The position numbers and the translations under genes were made by a program. 64,000 nucleotides of DNA from Hydractinia symbiolongicarpus (lineage: Eukaryota; Cnidaria; Hydrozoa; Anthoathecata; Hydractiniidae). Positions 1 through 12,900 of the stretch are shown here, in pieces (the first letter of the stretch is position 1; each line of letters opens with the position of its first letter). Under the pieces are notes generated by a model. The model saw only the letters and a program-made list of their open reading frames with translations. It had not been told where the DNA came from and did not search any database. The DNA is taken from NCBI RefSeq assembly GCF_029227915.1, contig NC_079881.1, forward strand, positions 28,931,501 to 28,995,500. The letters run 5' to 3'.

Positions 1-196
1 CTTGCAGTTTTCAAAAATGTTTTCATTTTTGATGAGACGCTGAATAAAAGAAGTTTTATCGCCGGCAAACGAAAACCAGCGAATTCCCGTAAATCCCGGG
101 CTTGGCCCGTGTAGTCTAATGTATACAAAGAAAGTACCCTGTGATTAAACTCATTTCCAGAACGATTTTTTAAATTATTTTTTTACCACTAAAACG
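1..196 (+). repeat. Left-truncated satellite A monomer (h/g chimera)
   Basis: The window opens at 'cttgcag', seven bases into a monomer whose start lies off the left edge. The first half carries class h variants ('cttgcag', 'aagttttatcgcc'). The second half carries class g variants ('cccgtgtagtctaatg', 'ccctgtgattaaac'). The array therefore continues to the left, and this copy looks like a product of exchange between two classes. Confidence 0.85.
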
Positions 197-602
197 CATG
201 AGACTTGTAGTTTTCAAAAATGTTTTCATTTTTAATGAGACGCTTAATGAAAGAGGTTTAATCGCCGGCAAACGAAAACCCGCGATTTCCCGTAAATAAC
301 GGACTTGTCCCGTATAGTCGAATGTATACAAATAAAGTACCTTGTGAGTAAACTTCTTTCCAGAACGATTTTTTAAATTATCTTTTCACCACTAAATCGC
401 ATGAGACTTGTAGTTTTCAAAAATGTTTTCATTTTTCATGAGACGCTGAATAAAAGAAGTTTAAACGCCGGCAAACGAAAACCTGCGAATTCCCTTAAAT
501 CCCAGACTCGACCCGTATAGTCAAAGGTATACAAAGAAAATACCCAGGGAGTAAACTCATTTCCCGAACGATTTTTTAAATTATTTTTTTACCACTAAAA
601 CG
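197..602 (+). repeat. Two satellite A monomers (classes b, c)
   Basis: The monomer at 197 is class b in its body ('taatgagacgctt', 'aaataacgg', 'accttgtgag'). The one at 400 is class c ('aaatcgcatgag', 'ttcatgagacgc', 'gaattccc'). They lead into the trimer zone and show nothing else. Confidence 0.8.
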
Positions 603-3038
603 CATGAGACTTCTAGTTTTCAAACTTTTTTTCATTTTTGATGAGACGCTGAATAAAAGAAGTTTATTCGCCGGCAAACGAAAACCCGCGATTTCCCGTA
701 AATCCCGGGCTTGGCCAGTATAGTTGAATGTATATAAAGAAAGTACCCAAGGAGTAAACTGATTTCCCGAACGATTTTTTAAATTATTTCTGCACCACTA
801 GAACGAATGAGACTTGTAGTTTTCAAAAATGTTTTCATTTTTAATGAGACGCTTAATGAAAGAGGTTTAATCGCCGGCAAACGAAAACCCGCGATTTCCC
901 GTAAATAACGGACTTGTCCCGCATAGTCGAATGTATACAAATAAAGTACCTTGTGAGTAAACTCATTTCCAGAACGATTTTTTAAATTATCTTTTCACCA
1001 CTAAATCGCATGAGACTTGCAGTTTTCAAAAATGCTTTCATTTTTGATGAGACGCTGAATAAAAGAAGTTTTATCGCCGGAAAACGAAAACCCGCGATTT
1101 CACGTAAATCCCGGGCTTGGCCCGTATAGTCAAAAGTATACAAAGAAAGTACCCAGGGAGTAAACTCATTTCCCGAACGATTTTTTAAATTATTATTTAA
1201 CCACTAAAGCCCATGAGACTTGTAGTTTTCAAAAATGTTTTCATTTTTGATGAGACGCTGATTAAAAGAAGTTTAATCGCCGGCAAACGAAAACCCGCCA
1301 TTTCCCGTAAATCCCGGGCTTGGCCCGTATAGTCAAAAGTATACAAAGAAAGTACCCAGGGAGTAAACTCATTTCCCGAACGATTTTTTAAATTATTTTT
1401 TTACCACTAAAACGCATGAGACTTGTAGTTTTCAAACTTTTTTTCATTTTTGATGAGACGCTGAATAAAAGAAGTTTATTCGCCGGCAAACGAAAACCCG
1501 CGATTTCCCGTAAATCCCGGGCTTGGCCCGTATAGTTGAATGTATATAAAGAAAGTACCCAAGGAGTAAACTGATTTCCCGAACGATTTTTTAAATTATT
1601 TCTGCACCACTAGAACGAATGAGACTTGTAGTTTTCAAAAATGTTTTCATTTTTAATGAGACGCTTAATGAAAGAGGTTTAATCGCCGGCAAACGAAAAC
1701 CCGCGATTTCCCGTAAATAACGGACTTGTCCCGTATAGTCGAATGTATACAAATAAAGTACCTTGTGAGTAAACTCATTTCCAGAACGATTTTTTAAATT
1801 ATCTTTTCACCACTAAATCGCATGAGACTTGCAGTTTTCAAAAATGCTTTCATTTTTGATGAGACGCTGAATAAAAGAAGTTTTATCGCCGGAAAACGAA
1901 AACCCGCGATTTCACGTAAATCCCGGGCTTGGCCCGTATAGTCAAAAGTATACAAAGAAAGTACCCAGGGAGTAAACTCATTTCCCGAACGATTTTTTAA
2001 ATTATTTTTTTACCACTAAAACGCATGACACTTGTAGTTTTCAAACTTTTTTTCATTTTTGATGAGACGCTGAATAAAAGAAGTTTATTCGCCGGCAAAC
2101 GAAAACCCGCGATTTCCCGTAAATCCCGGGCTTGGCCCGTATAGTTGAATGTATATAAAGAAAGTACCCAAGGAGTAAACTGATTTCCCGAACGATTTTT
2201 TAAATTATTTCTGCACCACTAGAACGAATGAGACTTGTAGTTTTCAAAAATGTTTTCATTTTTAATGAGACGCTTAATGAAAGAGGTTTAATCGCCGGCA
2301 AACGAAAACCCGCGATTTCCCGTAAATAACGGACTTGTCCCGTATAGTCGAATGTATACAAATAAAGTACCTTGTGAGTAAACTCATTTCCAGAACGATT
2401 TTTTAAATTATCTTTTCACCACTAAATCGCATGAGACTTGCAGTTTTCAAAAATGCTTTCATTTTTGATGAGACGCTGAATATAAGAAGTTTTATCGCCG
2501 GAAAACGAAAACCCGCGATTTCACGTAAATCCCGGGCTTGGCCCGTATAGTCAAAAGTATACAAAGAAAGTACCCAGGGAGTAAACTCATTTCCCGAACG
2601 ATTTTTTAAATTATTTTTTTACCACTAAAACGCATGACACTTGTAGTTTTCAAACTTTTTTTCATTTTTGATGAGACGCTGAATAAAAGAAGTTTATTCG
2701 CCGGCAAACGAAAACCCGCGATTTCCCGTAAATCCCGGGCTTGGCCCGTATAGTTGAATGTATATAAAGAAAGTACCCAAGGAGTAAACTGATTTCCCGA
2801 ACGATTTTTTAAATTATTTCTGCACCACTAGAACGAATGAGACTTGTAGTTTTCAAAAATGTTTTCATTTTTAATGAGACGCTTAATGAAAGAGGTTTAA
2901 TCGCCGGCAAACGAAAACCCGCGATTTCCCGTAAATAACGGACTTGTCCCGTATAGTCGAATGTATACAAATAAAGTACCTTGTGAGTAAACTCATTTCC
3001 AGAACGATTTTTTAAATTATCTTTTCACCACTAAATCG
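603..3038 (+). repeat. Higher-order repeat: a-b-h trimer, 609 bp
   Basis: Class a monomers with the unusual 'caaactttttttc' stretch start at 603, 1415, 2024 and 2633. Each is followed by class b (806, 1618, 2227, 2836) and then class h ('aaaatgctttc', 'gatttcacg' at 1009, 1821, 2430). Spacing is 812, 609 and 609 bp; the first interval contains one extra class f monomer at 1212. The units at 2024 and 2633 share the private change 'catgacacttg', so they are each other's closest relatives. Only the 2430 h copy has 'gaatataag'. The last unit ends a-b and passes to class c at 3039. Confidence 0.92.
1112..1124. other. Short hairpin in many satellite A monomers (cgggc-ttg-gcccg)
   Basis: A perfect 5 bp inverted repeat with a 3 nt loop, shown at its first intact occurrence. 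Monomers with 'cgggcttggcccg' (many a, f, g and h copies) have it. Those with 'ggactcggcccg', 'agactcggcccg' or the one-base deletion 'cttggccgta' do not, so it is a class-dependent trait. Confidence 0.45.
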
Positions 3039-3934
3039 CATGAGACTTGTAGTTTTCAAAAATGTTTTCATTTTTCATGAGACGCTGAATAAAAGAAGTT
3101 TAATCGCCGGCAAACGAAAACCTGCGAATTCCCGTAAATCCCAGACTCGACCCGTATAGTCAAAGGTATACAAAGAAAATACCCAGGGAGTAAACGCATT
3201 TCCCGAACGATTTTTTAAATTATTATTTCACCACTAAAGCCCATAAGACTTGTAGTTTTTAAAAATGTTTTCATTTTTGATGAGACGCTGAATAAAAGGA
3301 GTTTAATCGCCGGCTAACGAAAACCCGCCATTTCCCGTAAACCCCGGACTCGGCCCGTATAGTCAAAAGTATACAAAGAAAGTACCCAGGCAGTAAACTC
3401 ATTTCCCGAACGATTTTTTAAATTATTTTTTCACCACTAAAACGCATGAGACTTGTAGTTTTCAAAATTGTTTTCATTTTTGATGAGACGCTGAATAAAA
3501 GAAGTTTAATCGCCGGCAAACGAAAACCTGCGATTGCCCGTAAATCCCAGACTCGGCCTGTAAAGTCAAAAGTATACAAAAAAGTACCCAGGGAGTAAAC
3601 TCATTTCCCGAACGATTTTTTAAATTATTATTTAACAACTAAAGCCCATGAGACTTTTGGTTTTCAAAAATGTTTTCATTTTTGATGAGACGCTGAATAA
3701 AAAAAGTTTAATCGCCGGCAAACGAAAACCTGCGATTTCCCGTAAATCCCGGACTCGGCCCGTATAGTCAAAAGTATACAAAGAAAGTACCCAGGGTGTA
3801 AACTCATTTCCCGAACGATTTTTTAAATTATTTCTTCACCACTAAAACGCATAAGACTTGTAGTTTTCAAAAATGTTTTCATTTTTGATGAGACGCTAAA
3901 TAAAAGAAGTTTAATCGCTGGCAAACGAAAACTC
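3039..3934 (+). repeat. Satellite A linking stretch (c-d-e-f and a derived copy)
   Basis: Class c begins at 3039, d at 3242 (as 'cataagac'), e at 3445 ('caaaattg') and an f-like copy at 3647 with 'acttttggttttc', followed by a further copy with 'cgcataagac'. The order c-d-e-f matches the ancestral octamer order. No non-satellite sequence is present. Confidence 0.8.
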
Positions 3935-5562
3935 GCGATTTCCCGTAAATCCCGGGCTTGGCCCGTATAGTCAAAAGTATACAAAGAAAGTACCCAGGGA
4001 GCAAACTCATTTTCGGAACGATTTTTTAAATTATTTTTTCACCACTAAAACGCATGAGACTTGTAGTCTTCAAACTTGTTTTCATTTTTGATGAGAGGCT
4101 GAATAAAAGAAGTTTAATCGCCGGCAAAGGAAAACCTGCGATTTCCCGTAAATCCCGGACTCGGCCTGTAAAGTCAAAAGTATACAAAAAAAATTACCCA
4201 GGGAGTAAACTCATTTCCCGAACGATTTTTCAAATTATTATTTCAACACTAAAGCCCATGAGACTTGTAGTTTTTAAAAATGTTTTCATTTTTGATGAGA
4301 CGCTGAATAAAAGAAGTTTAATCGCTGGCAAACGAAAACCCGCGATTTCCCGTAAATCCCGAGCTTGGCCCGTATAGTCAAAAGTATACAAAGAAAGTAC
4401 CCAGGGAGTAAACTCATTTCCGGAACAATTTTTTAAATTATTTTTTCACCACTAAAACGCATGAGACTTGTAGTCTTCAAACTTGTTTTCATTTTTGATG
4501 AGACGCTGAATAAAAGAAGTTTAATCGCCGGCAAAGGAAAACCTGCGATTTCCCGTAAATCCCGGACTCGGCCTGTAAAGTCAAAACTATACAAAAAACA
4601 ATACCCAGGGTGCAAACTCATTTCCCGAACGATTTTTTAAATTATTATTTCACCACTATAACGCATGAGACTTGTAGTTTTCAAAAATGTTTTCATTTTT
4701 GATGGGACGCTGAATAAAAGAAGTTTAATCGCCGGCAAACGAAAACCCGCGATTTCCCGTAAATCCCGGGCTTGGCCCGTATAGTCAAAAGTATACAAAG
4801 AAAGTACCCAGGGAGCAAACTCATTTTCGGAACGATTTTTTAAATTATTTTTTCACCACTAAAACGCATGAGACTTGTAGTCTTCAAACTTGTTTTCATT
4901 TTTGATGAGAGGCTGAATAAAAGAAGTTTAATCGCCGGCAAAGGAAAACCTGCGATTTCCCGTAAATCCCGGACTCGGCCTGTAAAGTCAAAAGTATACA
5001 AAAAAAATTACCCAGGGAGTAAACTCATTTCCCGAACGATTTTTCAAATTATTATTTCACCACTAAAGCCCATGAGACTTGTAGTTTTTAAAAATGTTTT
5101 CATTTTTGATGAGACGCTGAATAAAAGAAGTTTAATCGCTGGCAAACGAAAACCCGCGATTTCCCGTAAATCCCGAGCTTGGCCCGTATAGTCAAAAGTA
5201 TACAAAGAAAGTACCCAGGGAGTAAACTCATTTCCGGAACAATTTTTTAAATTATTTTTTCACCACTAAAACGCATGAGACTTGTAGTCTTCAAACTTGT
5301 TTTCATTTTTGATGAGACGCTGAATAAAAGAAGTTTAATCGCCGGCAAAGGAAAACCTGCGATTTCCCGTAAATCCCGGACTCGGCCTGTAAAGTCAAAA
5401 CTATACAAAAAACAATACCCAGGGTGCAAACTCATTTCCCGAACGATTTTTTAAATTATTATTTCACCACTATAACGCATGAGACTTGTAGTTTTCAAAA
5501 ATGTTTTCATTTTTGATGGGACGCTGAATAAAAGAAGTTTAATCGCCGGCAAACGAAAACCC
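3935..5562 (+). repeat. Tandem duplication of an 814 bp tetramer
   Basis: The block from about 3935 to 4748 is repeated at about 4749 to 5562, offset 814 bp (four monomers). Shared private variants include 'gcaaactcattttcggaacg' (near 4001 and 4815), 'gatgagaggctgaataaaag', 'ggcaaaggaaaacctgcg' and 'aaacaatacccagggtgc'. The difference I saw is 'caacactaaag' near 4246 against 'caccactaaag' near 5060. Similarity continues to about 5581 and then stops at 'cccggactc' versus 'cccgggctt'. Such similarity implies a recent unequal exchange. Confidence 0.9.
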
Positions 5563-7709
5563 GCGATTTCCCGTAAATCCCGGACTCGGCCCGTATAATC
5601 AAAAGTATAAAAAGATAGTACCCAGGGAGAAAACTCATTTCCCAAACGATTTTTTAAATTATTTTTTCACCACTAAAACGCATGAGACCTGTAGTTTTTT
5701 AAAATATTTTCATTTTTGATGAGAGGTTTAATAAAAGAGGTTTAATTGCCGGAAAACGAAAACCAGCGATTTCCCCTAAATCCCGGGCTTGGCCCGTGTA
5801 GTCTAATGTATACAAAGAAAGTACCCTGTGATTAAACTCATTTCCAGAACGATTTTTAAAATTATTTTTTCACCACTAAAACGCATAAAACTTGCAGTTT
5901 TCAAAAATGTTTTCATTTTTGATGAGACGCTGAATAAAAGAAGTTTTATCGCCGACAAACGAAAACCCGCGATTTCCCGTAAATCCCGGGCTTGGCCCGT
6001 ATAGTCAAAAGTATACAAAGAAAGTACCCAGGGAGTAAACTCCTTTCCCGAACGATTTTTTAAATTATTTTTTCAGCACAAAAACGCATGAGACTTGTAG
6101 TTTTCAAACTTGTTTTCATTTTTGATGAGACGCTGAATAAAAGAAGTTTATTCGCCGGCAAACGAAAACCCGCGATTTCCCGTAAATCCCGGGCTTGGCC
6201 CGTATAGTTGAATGTATATAAAGAAAGTACCCAAGGAGTAAACTGATTTCCCGAACGATTTTTTAAATTATTTCTGCACCACTAGAACGAATGAGACTTG
6301 TAGTTTTCAAAAATGTTTTCATTTTTAATGAGACGCTTAATGAAAGAGGTTTAATCGCCGGCAAACGAAAACCCGCGATTTCCCGTAAATAACGGACTTG
6401 ACCCGTATAGTCGAATGTATACAAATAAAGTACCTTGTGAGTAAACTCATTTCCAGAACAATTTTTTAAATTATCTTTTCACCACTAAATCGCATGAGAC
6501 TTGTAGTTTTCAAAAATGATTTCATTTTTCATGAGACGCTGAATAAAAGAAGTTTAATCGCCGGCAAACGAAAACCTGCGAATTCCCGTAAATCCCAGAC
6601 TCGGCCCGTATAGTCAAAGGTATACAAAGAAAATACCCAGGGAGTAAACTCATTTCCCGAACGATTTTTTAAATTATTATTTCACCACTAAAGCCCATAA
6701 GACTTGTAGTTTTTAAAAATGTTTTCATTTTTGATTAGACGCTGAATAAAAGGAGTTTAATCGCCGGCAAACGAAAACCCGCTATTTCCCGTAAACCCCG
6801 GACTCGGCCCGTATAGTCAAAAGTATACAAAGAAAGTACCCAGGGAGTAAACTCATTTCCCGAACGATTTTTTAAATTATTTATTCACCACTAAAACGCA
6901 TGAGACTTGTAGTTTTCAAAATTGTTTTCATTTTTGATGAGACGCTGAATAAAAGAAGTTTAATCGCCGGCAAACGAAAACCTGCGATTGCCCGTAAATC
7001 CCGGACTCGGCCTGTAAAGTCAAAAGTATACAAAAAAGTACCCAGGGAGTAAACTCATTTCCCGAACGATTTTTTAAATTATTATTTAACCACTAAAGCC
7101 CATGAGACTTGTAGTTTTCAAAAATGTTTTCATTTTTGATGAGACGCTGATTAAAAGAAGTTTAATCGCCGGCAAACGAAAACCCGCCATTTCCCGTAAA
7201 TCCCGGGCTTGGCCCGTATAGTCAAAAGTATACAAAGAAAGTACCCAGGGAGTAAACTCATTTCCCGAACGATTTTTTAAATTATTTTTTCACCACTAAA
7301 ACGCATGAGACTTGTAGTTTTTTAAAATATTTTCATTTTTGATGAGAGGTTTAATGAAAGAGGTTTAATTGCCGGAAAACGAAAACCAGCGATTTCCCCT
7401 AAATCCCAGGCTTGGCCCGTGTAGTCGAATGTATACAAAGAAAGTACCCTGTGATTAAACTCATTTCCAGAACGATTTTTTAAATTATTTTTTCACCACT
7501 AAAACGCATAAAACTTGCAGTTTTCAAAAATGTTTTCATTTTTGATGAGACGCTGAATAAAAGAAGTTTTATCGCCGGCAAACGAAAACCTGCGATTTCC
7601 CGTAAATCCCGGACTCGGCCTGTAAAGTCAAAAGTATACAAAGAAAATACCCAGGGTGCAAACTCATTTCCCGAACGATTTTTTAAATTATTATTTCACA
7701 ACTATAACG
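5478..7709 (+). repeat. Higher-order repeat: 11-mer copy 1, x-g-h-a-b-c-d-e-f-g-h
   Basis: Monomer starts and classes: 5478 x ('gatgggacgc', 'tataaaaag'), 5681 g, 5884 h, 6087 a, 6290 b, 6493 c, 6696 d, 6899 e, 7101 f, 7304 g, 7507 h. The same order begins again at 7710, 2232 bp later. The final h monomer is chimeric: its second half ('ggactcggcctgtaaagtc', 'agggtgcaaac') comes from an e-like monomer such as the one in the preceding tetramer. Confidence 0.88.
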
Positions 7710-9941
7710 CATGAGACTTGTAGTTTTCAAAAATGTTTTCATTTTTGATGGGACGCTGAATAAAAGAAGTTTAATCGCCGGCAAACGAAAACCCGCGATT
7801 TCCCGTAAATCCCGGACTCGGCCCGTATAGTCAAAAGTATAAAAAGAAAGTACCCAGGGAGTAAACTCATTTCCCGAACGATTTTTTAAATTATTTTTTC
7901 ACCACTAAAACGCATGAGACCTGTAGTTTTTTAAAATATTTTCATTTTTGATGAGAGGTTTAATAAAAGAGGTTTAATTGCCGGAAAACGAAAACCAGCG
8001 ATTTCCCCTAAATCCCGGGCTTGGCCCGTGTAGTCTAATGTATACAAAGAAAGTACCCTGTGATTAAACTCATTTCCAGAACGATTTTTTAAATTATTTT
8101 TTCACCACTAAAACGCATAAAACTTGCAGTTTTCAAAAATGCTTTCATTTTTGATGAGACGTTGAATAAAACAAGTTTTATCGCCGGCAAACGAAAACCC
8201 GCGATTTCACGTAAATCCAGGGCTTGGCCCGTATAGTCAAAAGTATACAAAGAAAGTACCCAGGGAGTAAACTCATTTCCCGAACGATTTTTTAAATTAT
8301 TTTTTTACCACTAAAACGCATGAGACTTGTAGTTTTCAAACTTTTTTTCATTTTTGATGAGACGCTGAATAAAAGAAGTTTATTCGCCGGCAAACGAAAA
8401 CCCGCGATTTCCCGTAAATCCCGGGCTTGGCCCGTATAGTTGAATGTATATAAAGAAAGTACCCAAGGAGTAAACTGATTTCCCGAACGATTTTTTAAAT
8501 TATTTCTGCACCACTAGAACGAATGAGACTTGTGGTTTTCAAAAATGTTTTCATTTTTAATGAGACGCTTAATGAAAGAGGTTTAATCGCCGGCAAACGA
8601 AAACCCGCGATTTCCCGTAAATAACGGACTTGTCCCGTATAGTCGAATGTATACAAATAAAGTACCTTGTGAGTAAACTCATTTCCAGAACGATTTTTTA
8701 AATTATCTTTTCACCACTAAATCGCATGAGACTTGTAGTTTTCAAAAATGTTTTCATTTTTCATGAGACGCTGAATAAAAGAAGTTTAATCGCCGGCAAA
8801 CGAAAACCTGTGAATTCCCGTAAATCCCAGACTCGACCCGTATAGTCAAAGGTATACAAAGAAAATACCCAGGGAGTAAACTCATTTCCCGAACGATTTT
8901 TTAAATTATTATTTCACCACTAAAGCCCATAAGACTTGTAGTTTTTAAAAATGTTTTCATTTTTGATGAGACGCTGAATAAAAGGAGTTTAATCGCCGGC
9001 AAACGAAAACCCGCCATTTCCCGTAAACCCCGGACTCGGCCCGTATAGTCAAAAGTATACAAAGAAAGTACCCAGGGAGTAAACTCATTTCCCGAACGAT
9101 TTTTTAAATTATTTTTTCACCACTAAAACGCATGAGACTTGTAGTTTTCAAAATTGTTTTCATTTTTGATGAGACGCTGAATAAAAGAAGTTTAATCGCC
9201 GGCAAACGAAAACCTGCGATTGCCCGTAAATCCCAGACTCGGCCTGTAAAGTCAAAAGTATACAAAGAAAGTACCCAGGGAGTAAACTCATTTTCCGAAC
9301 GATTTTTTAAATTATTTTTTCACCACTAAACCCCATGAGACTTTTGGTTTTCAAAAATGTTTTCATTTTTGATGAGACGCTGATTAAAAGAAGTTTAATC
9401 GCCGGCAAACGAAAACCCGCCATTTACTGTAAATCCCGGGCTTGGCCCGTATAGTCAAAAGTATACAAAGAAAGTACCCAGGGAGTAAACTCATTTCCAG
9501 AACGATTTTTTAAATTATTTTTTCACCACTAAAACGCATGAGACTTGTAGTTTTTTAAAATATTTTCATTTTTGATGAGAGGTTTAATGAAAGAGGTTTA
9601 ATTGCCGGAAAACGAAAACCAGCGATTTCCCCTAAATCCCGGGCTTGGCCCGTGTAGTCAAATGTATACAAAGAAAGTACCCTGTGATTAAACTCATTTC
9701 CAGAACGATTTTTTAAATTATTTTTTCACCACTAAAACGCATAAAACTTGCAGTTTTCAAAAATGTTTTCATTTTTGATGAGACGCTGAATAAAAGAAGT
9801 TTTATCGCCGGCAAACGAAAACCCGCGATTTCCCGTAAATCCCGGGCTTGGCCGTATAGTCAAAAGTATACAAAGAAAGTACCCAGGGAGTAAACTCATT
9901 TCCCGAACGATTTTTTAAATTATTTTTTCACCACTAAAGCG
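7710..9941 (+). repeat. Higher-order repeat: 11-mer copy 2
   Basis: Monomer starts 7710 x, 7913 g, 8116 h, 8319 a, 8522 b, 8725 c, 8928 d, 9131 e, 9334 f ('acttttggttttc'), 9537 g, 9740 h reproduce the order of the unit at 5478. Copy 2 differs at scattered sites: class a here has 'caaactttttttc' rather than 'caaacttg', and class f has 'cttttgg'. The final h ends 'gggcttggccgtatag', with one C missing compared with most monomers; that deletion then travels with h monomers further right. Confidence 0.88.
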
Positions 9942-12900
9942 CATGAGACTTGTAGTTTTCAAAAATGTTTTCATTTTTAACGACACGCTGAATAAAAGAA
10001 GTTTAATCGCCGGCAAACGAAAACCTGCGATTTCCCGTAAATCCCGGGCTTGTCCCGTATAGTCGAATGTATACAAATAAAGTACCCTGTGAGTAAACTC
10101 ATTTCCAGAACGATTTTTTAAATTATCTTTTCACCAATAAATCGCATGAGACTTGTAGTTTTCAAAAATGTTTTCATTTTTCATGAGACGCTGAATAAAA
10201 GAAGTTTAATCGCCGGCAAACGAAAACCTGCGAATTCCCATAAATCCCAGACTCGGCCCGTATAGTCAAAGGTATACAAAGAAAATACCCAGGTAGTAAA
10301 CTCATTTCCCGAACGATTTTTTAAATTATTATTTCACCACTAAAGCCCATGAGACTTGTAGTTTTTAAAAATGTTTTTATTTTTGATGAGACGCTGAATA
10401 AAAGGAGTTTAATCGCCGGCAAACGAAAACCCGCCATTTCCCGTAAACCCCGGACTCGGCCCATATAGTCAAAAGTATACAAAGAAAGTACCCAGGGAGT
10501 AAACTCATTTCCCGAACGATTTTTTAAATTATTTTTTCACCACTAAAACGCATGAGACTTGTAGTTTTCAAAATTGTTTTCATTTTTGATGAGACGCTGA
10601 ATAAAAGAAGTTTAATCGCCGGCAAACGAAAACCTGCGATTTCCCGTAAATCCCGGACTCGGCCTGTAAAGTCAAAAGTATACAAAAAAATACCCAGGGA
10701 GTAAACTCATTTCCCGAACGATTTTTTAAATTATTATTTAACCACTAAAGCCCATGAGACTTGTAGTTTTCAAAAATGTTTTCATTTTTGATGAGACGCT
10801 GATTAAAAGAAGTTTAATCGCCGGCAAACGAAAACCCGCCATTTCCCGTTAATCCCGGTCTTGGCCCGTATAGTCAAAAGTATACAAAGAAAGTACCCAG
10901 GGAGTAAACTCATTTCTCAAACGATTTTTTATATTATTTTTTCACCACTGAAACGCATGAGATTTGTAGTTTTCAAAAATGTTTTCATTTTTGAAGGGAC
11001 GCTGAATAAAAGAAGTTTAATCGCCGGCAAACGAAAACCCGCCATTTCCCGTAAACCCCAGACTCGACCTGTAAAATCAAAAGTATACAAAAAAGTACCC
11101 AGGGAGTAAACTCATTTCCCGAACGAATTTTTAAATTATTATTTCACCACTAAAGCCCATGAGACTTTTGGTTTTCAAAAATGTTTTCATTTTTGATGAG
11201 ACTCTGATTAAAAGAAGTTTAATCGCCGGCAAACGAAAACCCGCCATTTCCCGTAAATCCCGGGCTTGGCCCGTATAGTCAAAAGTATACAAAGAAAGTA
11301 CCCAGGGAGTAAACTCATTTCCCGAACGATTTTTTAAATTATTTTTTCACCACTAAAACGCATGAGACTTGTAGTTTTTTAAAATATTTTCACTTTTGAT
11401 GAGAGGTTTAATGAAAGAGGTTTAATTGCCGGAAAACGAAAACCAGCGATTTCCCCTAAATCCCGGGCTTGGCCCGTGTAGTCGAATGTATACAAAGAAA
11501 GTACCCTGTGATTAAACTCATTTCCAGAACGATTTTTTAAATTATTTTTTCACCACTAAAACGCATAAAACTTGCAGTTTTCAAAAATGTTTTCATTTTT
11601 GATGAGACGCTGAATAGAAGAAGTTTTATCGCCGGCAAACGAAAACCCGCGATTTCCCGTAAATCCCGGGCTTGGCCGTATAGTCAAAAGTATACAAAGA
11701 AAGTACCCAGGGAGTAAACTCATTTCCCGAACGATTTTTTAAATTATTTTTTTACCACTAAAACGCATGAGACTTGTAGTTTTCAAACTTGTTTTCATTT
11801 TTGATGAGACGCTGAATAAAAGAAGTTTAATCGCCGGCAAACGAAAACCCACGATTTCGCGTAAATCCCGGGCTTGGCCCGTATAGTTGAATGTATATAA
11901 AGAAAGTACCCAAGGAGTAAACTGATTTCCCGAACGATTTTTGAAACTATTTGTGCACCACTAGAACGAATGAGACTTGTACTTTTCAAAAATGTTTTCA
12001 TTTTTAATGAGACGCTTAATGAAAGAGGTTTAATCGCCGGCAAACGAAAACCTGCGATTTCCCGTAAATCCCGGGCTTGTCCCGTATAGTCGAATGTATA
12101 CAAATAAAGTACCCTGTGAGTAAACTCATTTCCAGAACGATTTTTTAAATTATCTTTTCACCAATAAATCGCATGAGACTTGTAGTTTTCAAAAATGTTT
12201 TCATTTTTCATGAGACGCTGAATAAAAGAAGTTTAATCGCCGGCAAACGAAAACCTGCGAATTCCCGTAAATCCCAGACTCGGCCCGTATAAGCAAAGGT
12301 ATAAAAAGAAAATACCCAGGTAGTAAACTCATTTCCCGAACGATTTTTTAAATTATTATTTCACCACTAAAGCCCATGAGACTTGTAGTTTTTAAAAATG
12401 TTTTCATTTTTGATGAGACGCTGAATAAAAGGAGTTTAATCGCCGGCAAACGAAAACCTGCGATTTCCCGTAAATCCCGGACTCGGCCTGTAAAGTCAAA
12501 AGTATACAAAAAAATACCCAGGGAGTAAACTCATTTCCCGAACGATTTTTTAAATTATTATTTAACCACTAAAGCCCATGAGACTTGTAGTTTTCAAAAA
12601 TGTTTTCATTTTTGATGAGACGCTGATTAAAAGAAGTTTAATCGCCGGCAAACGAAAACCCGCCATTTCCCGTTAATCCCGGTCTTGGCCCGTATAGTCA
12701 AAAGTATACAAAGAAAGTACCCAGGGAGTAAACTCATTTCTCAAACGATATTTTATATTATTTTTTCACCACTGAAACGCATAAGATTTGTAGTTTTCAA
12801 AAATGTTTTCATTTTTGATGAGACGCTGAATAAAAGAAGTTTTATCGCCGGCAAACGAAAACCCGCGATTTCCCGTAAATCCCGGGCTTGGCCGTATAGT

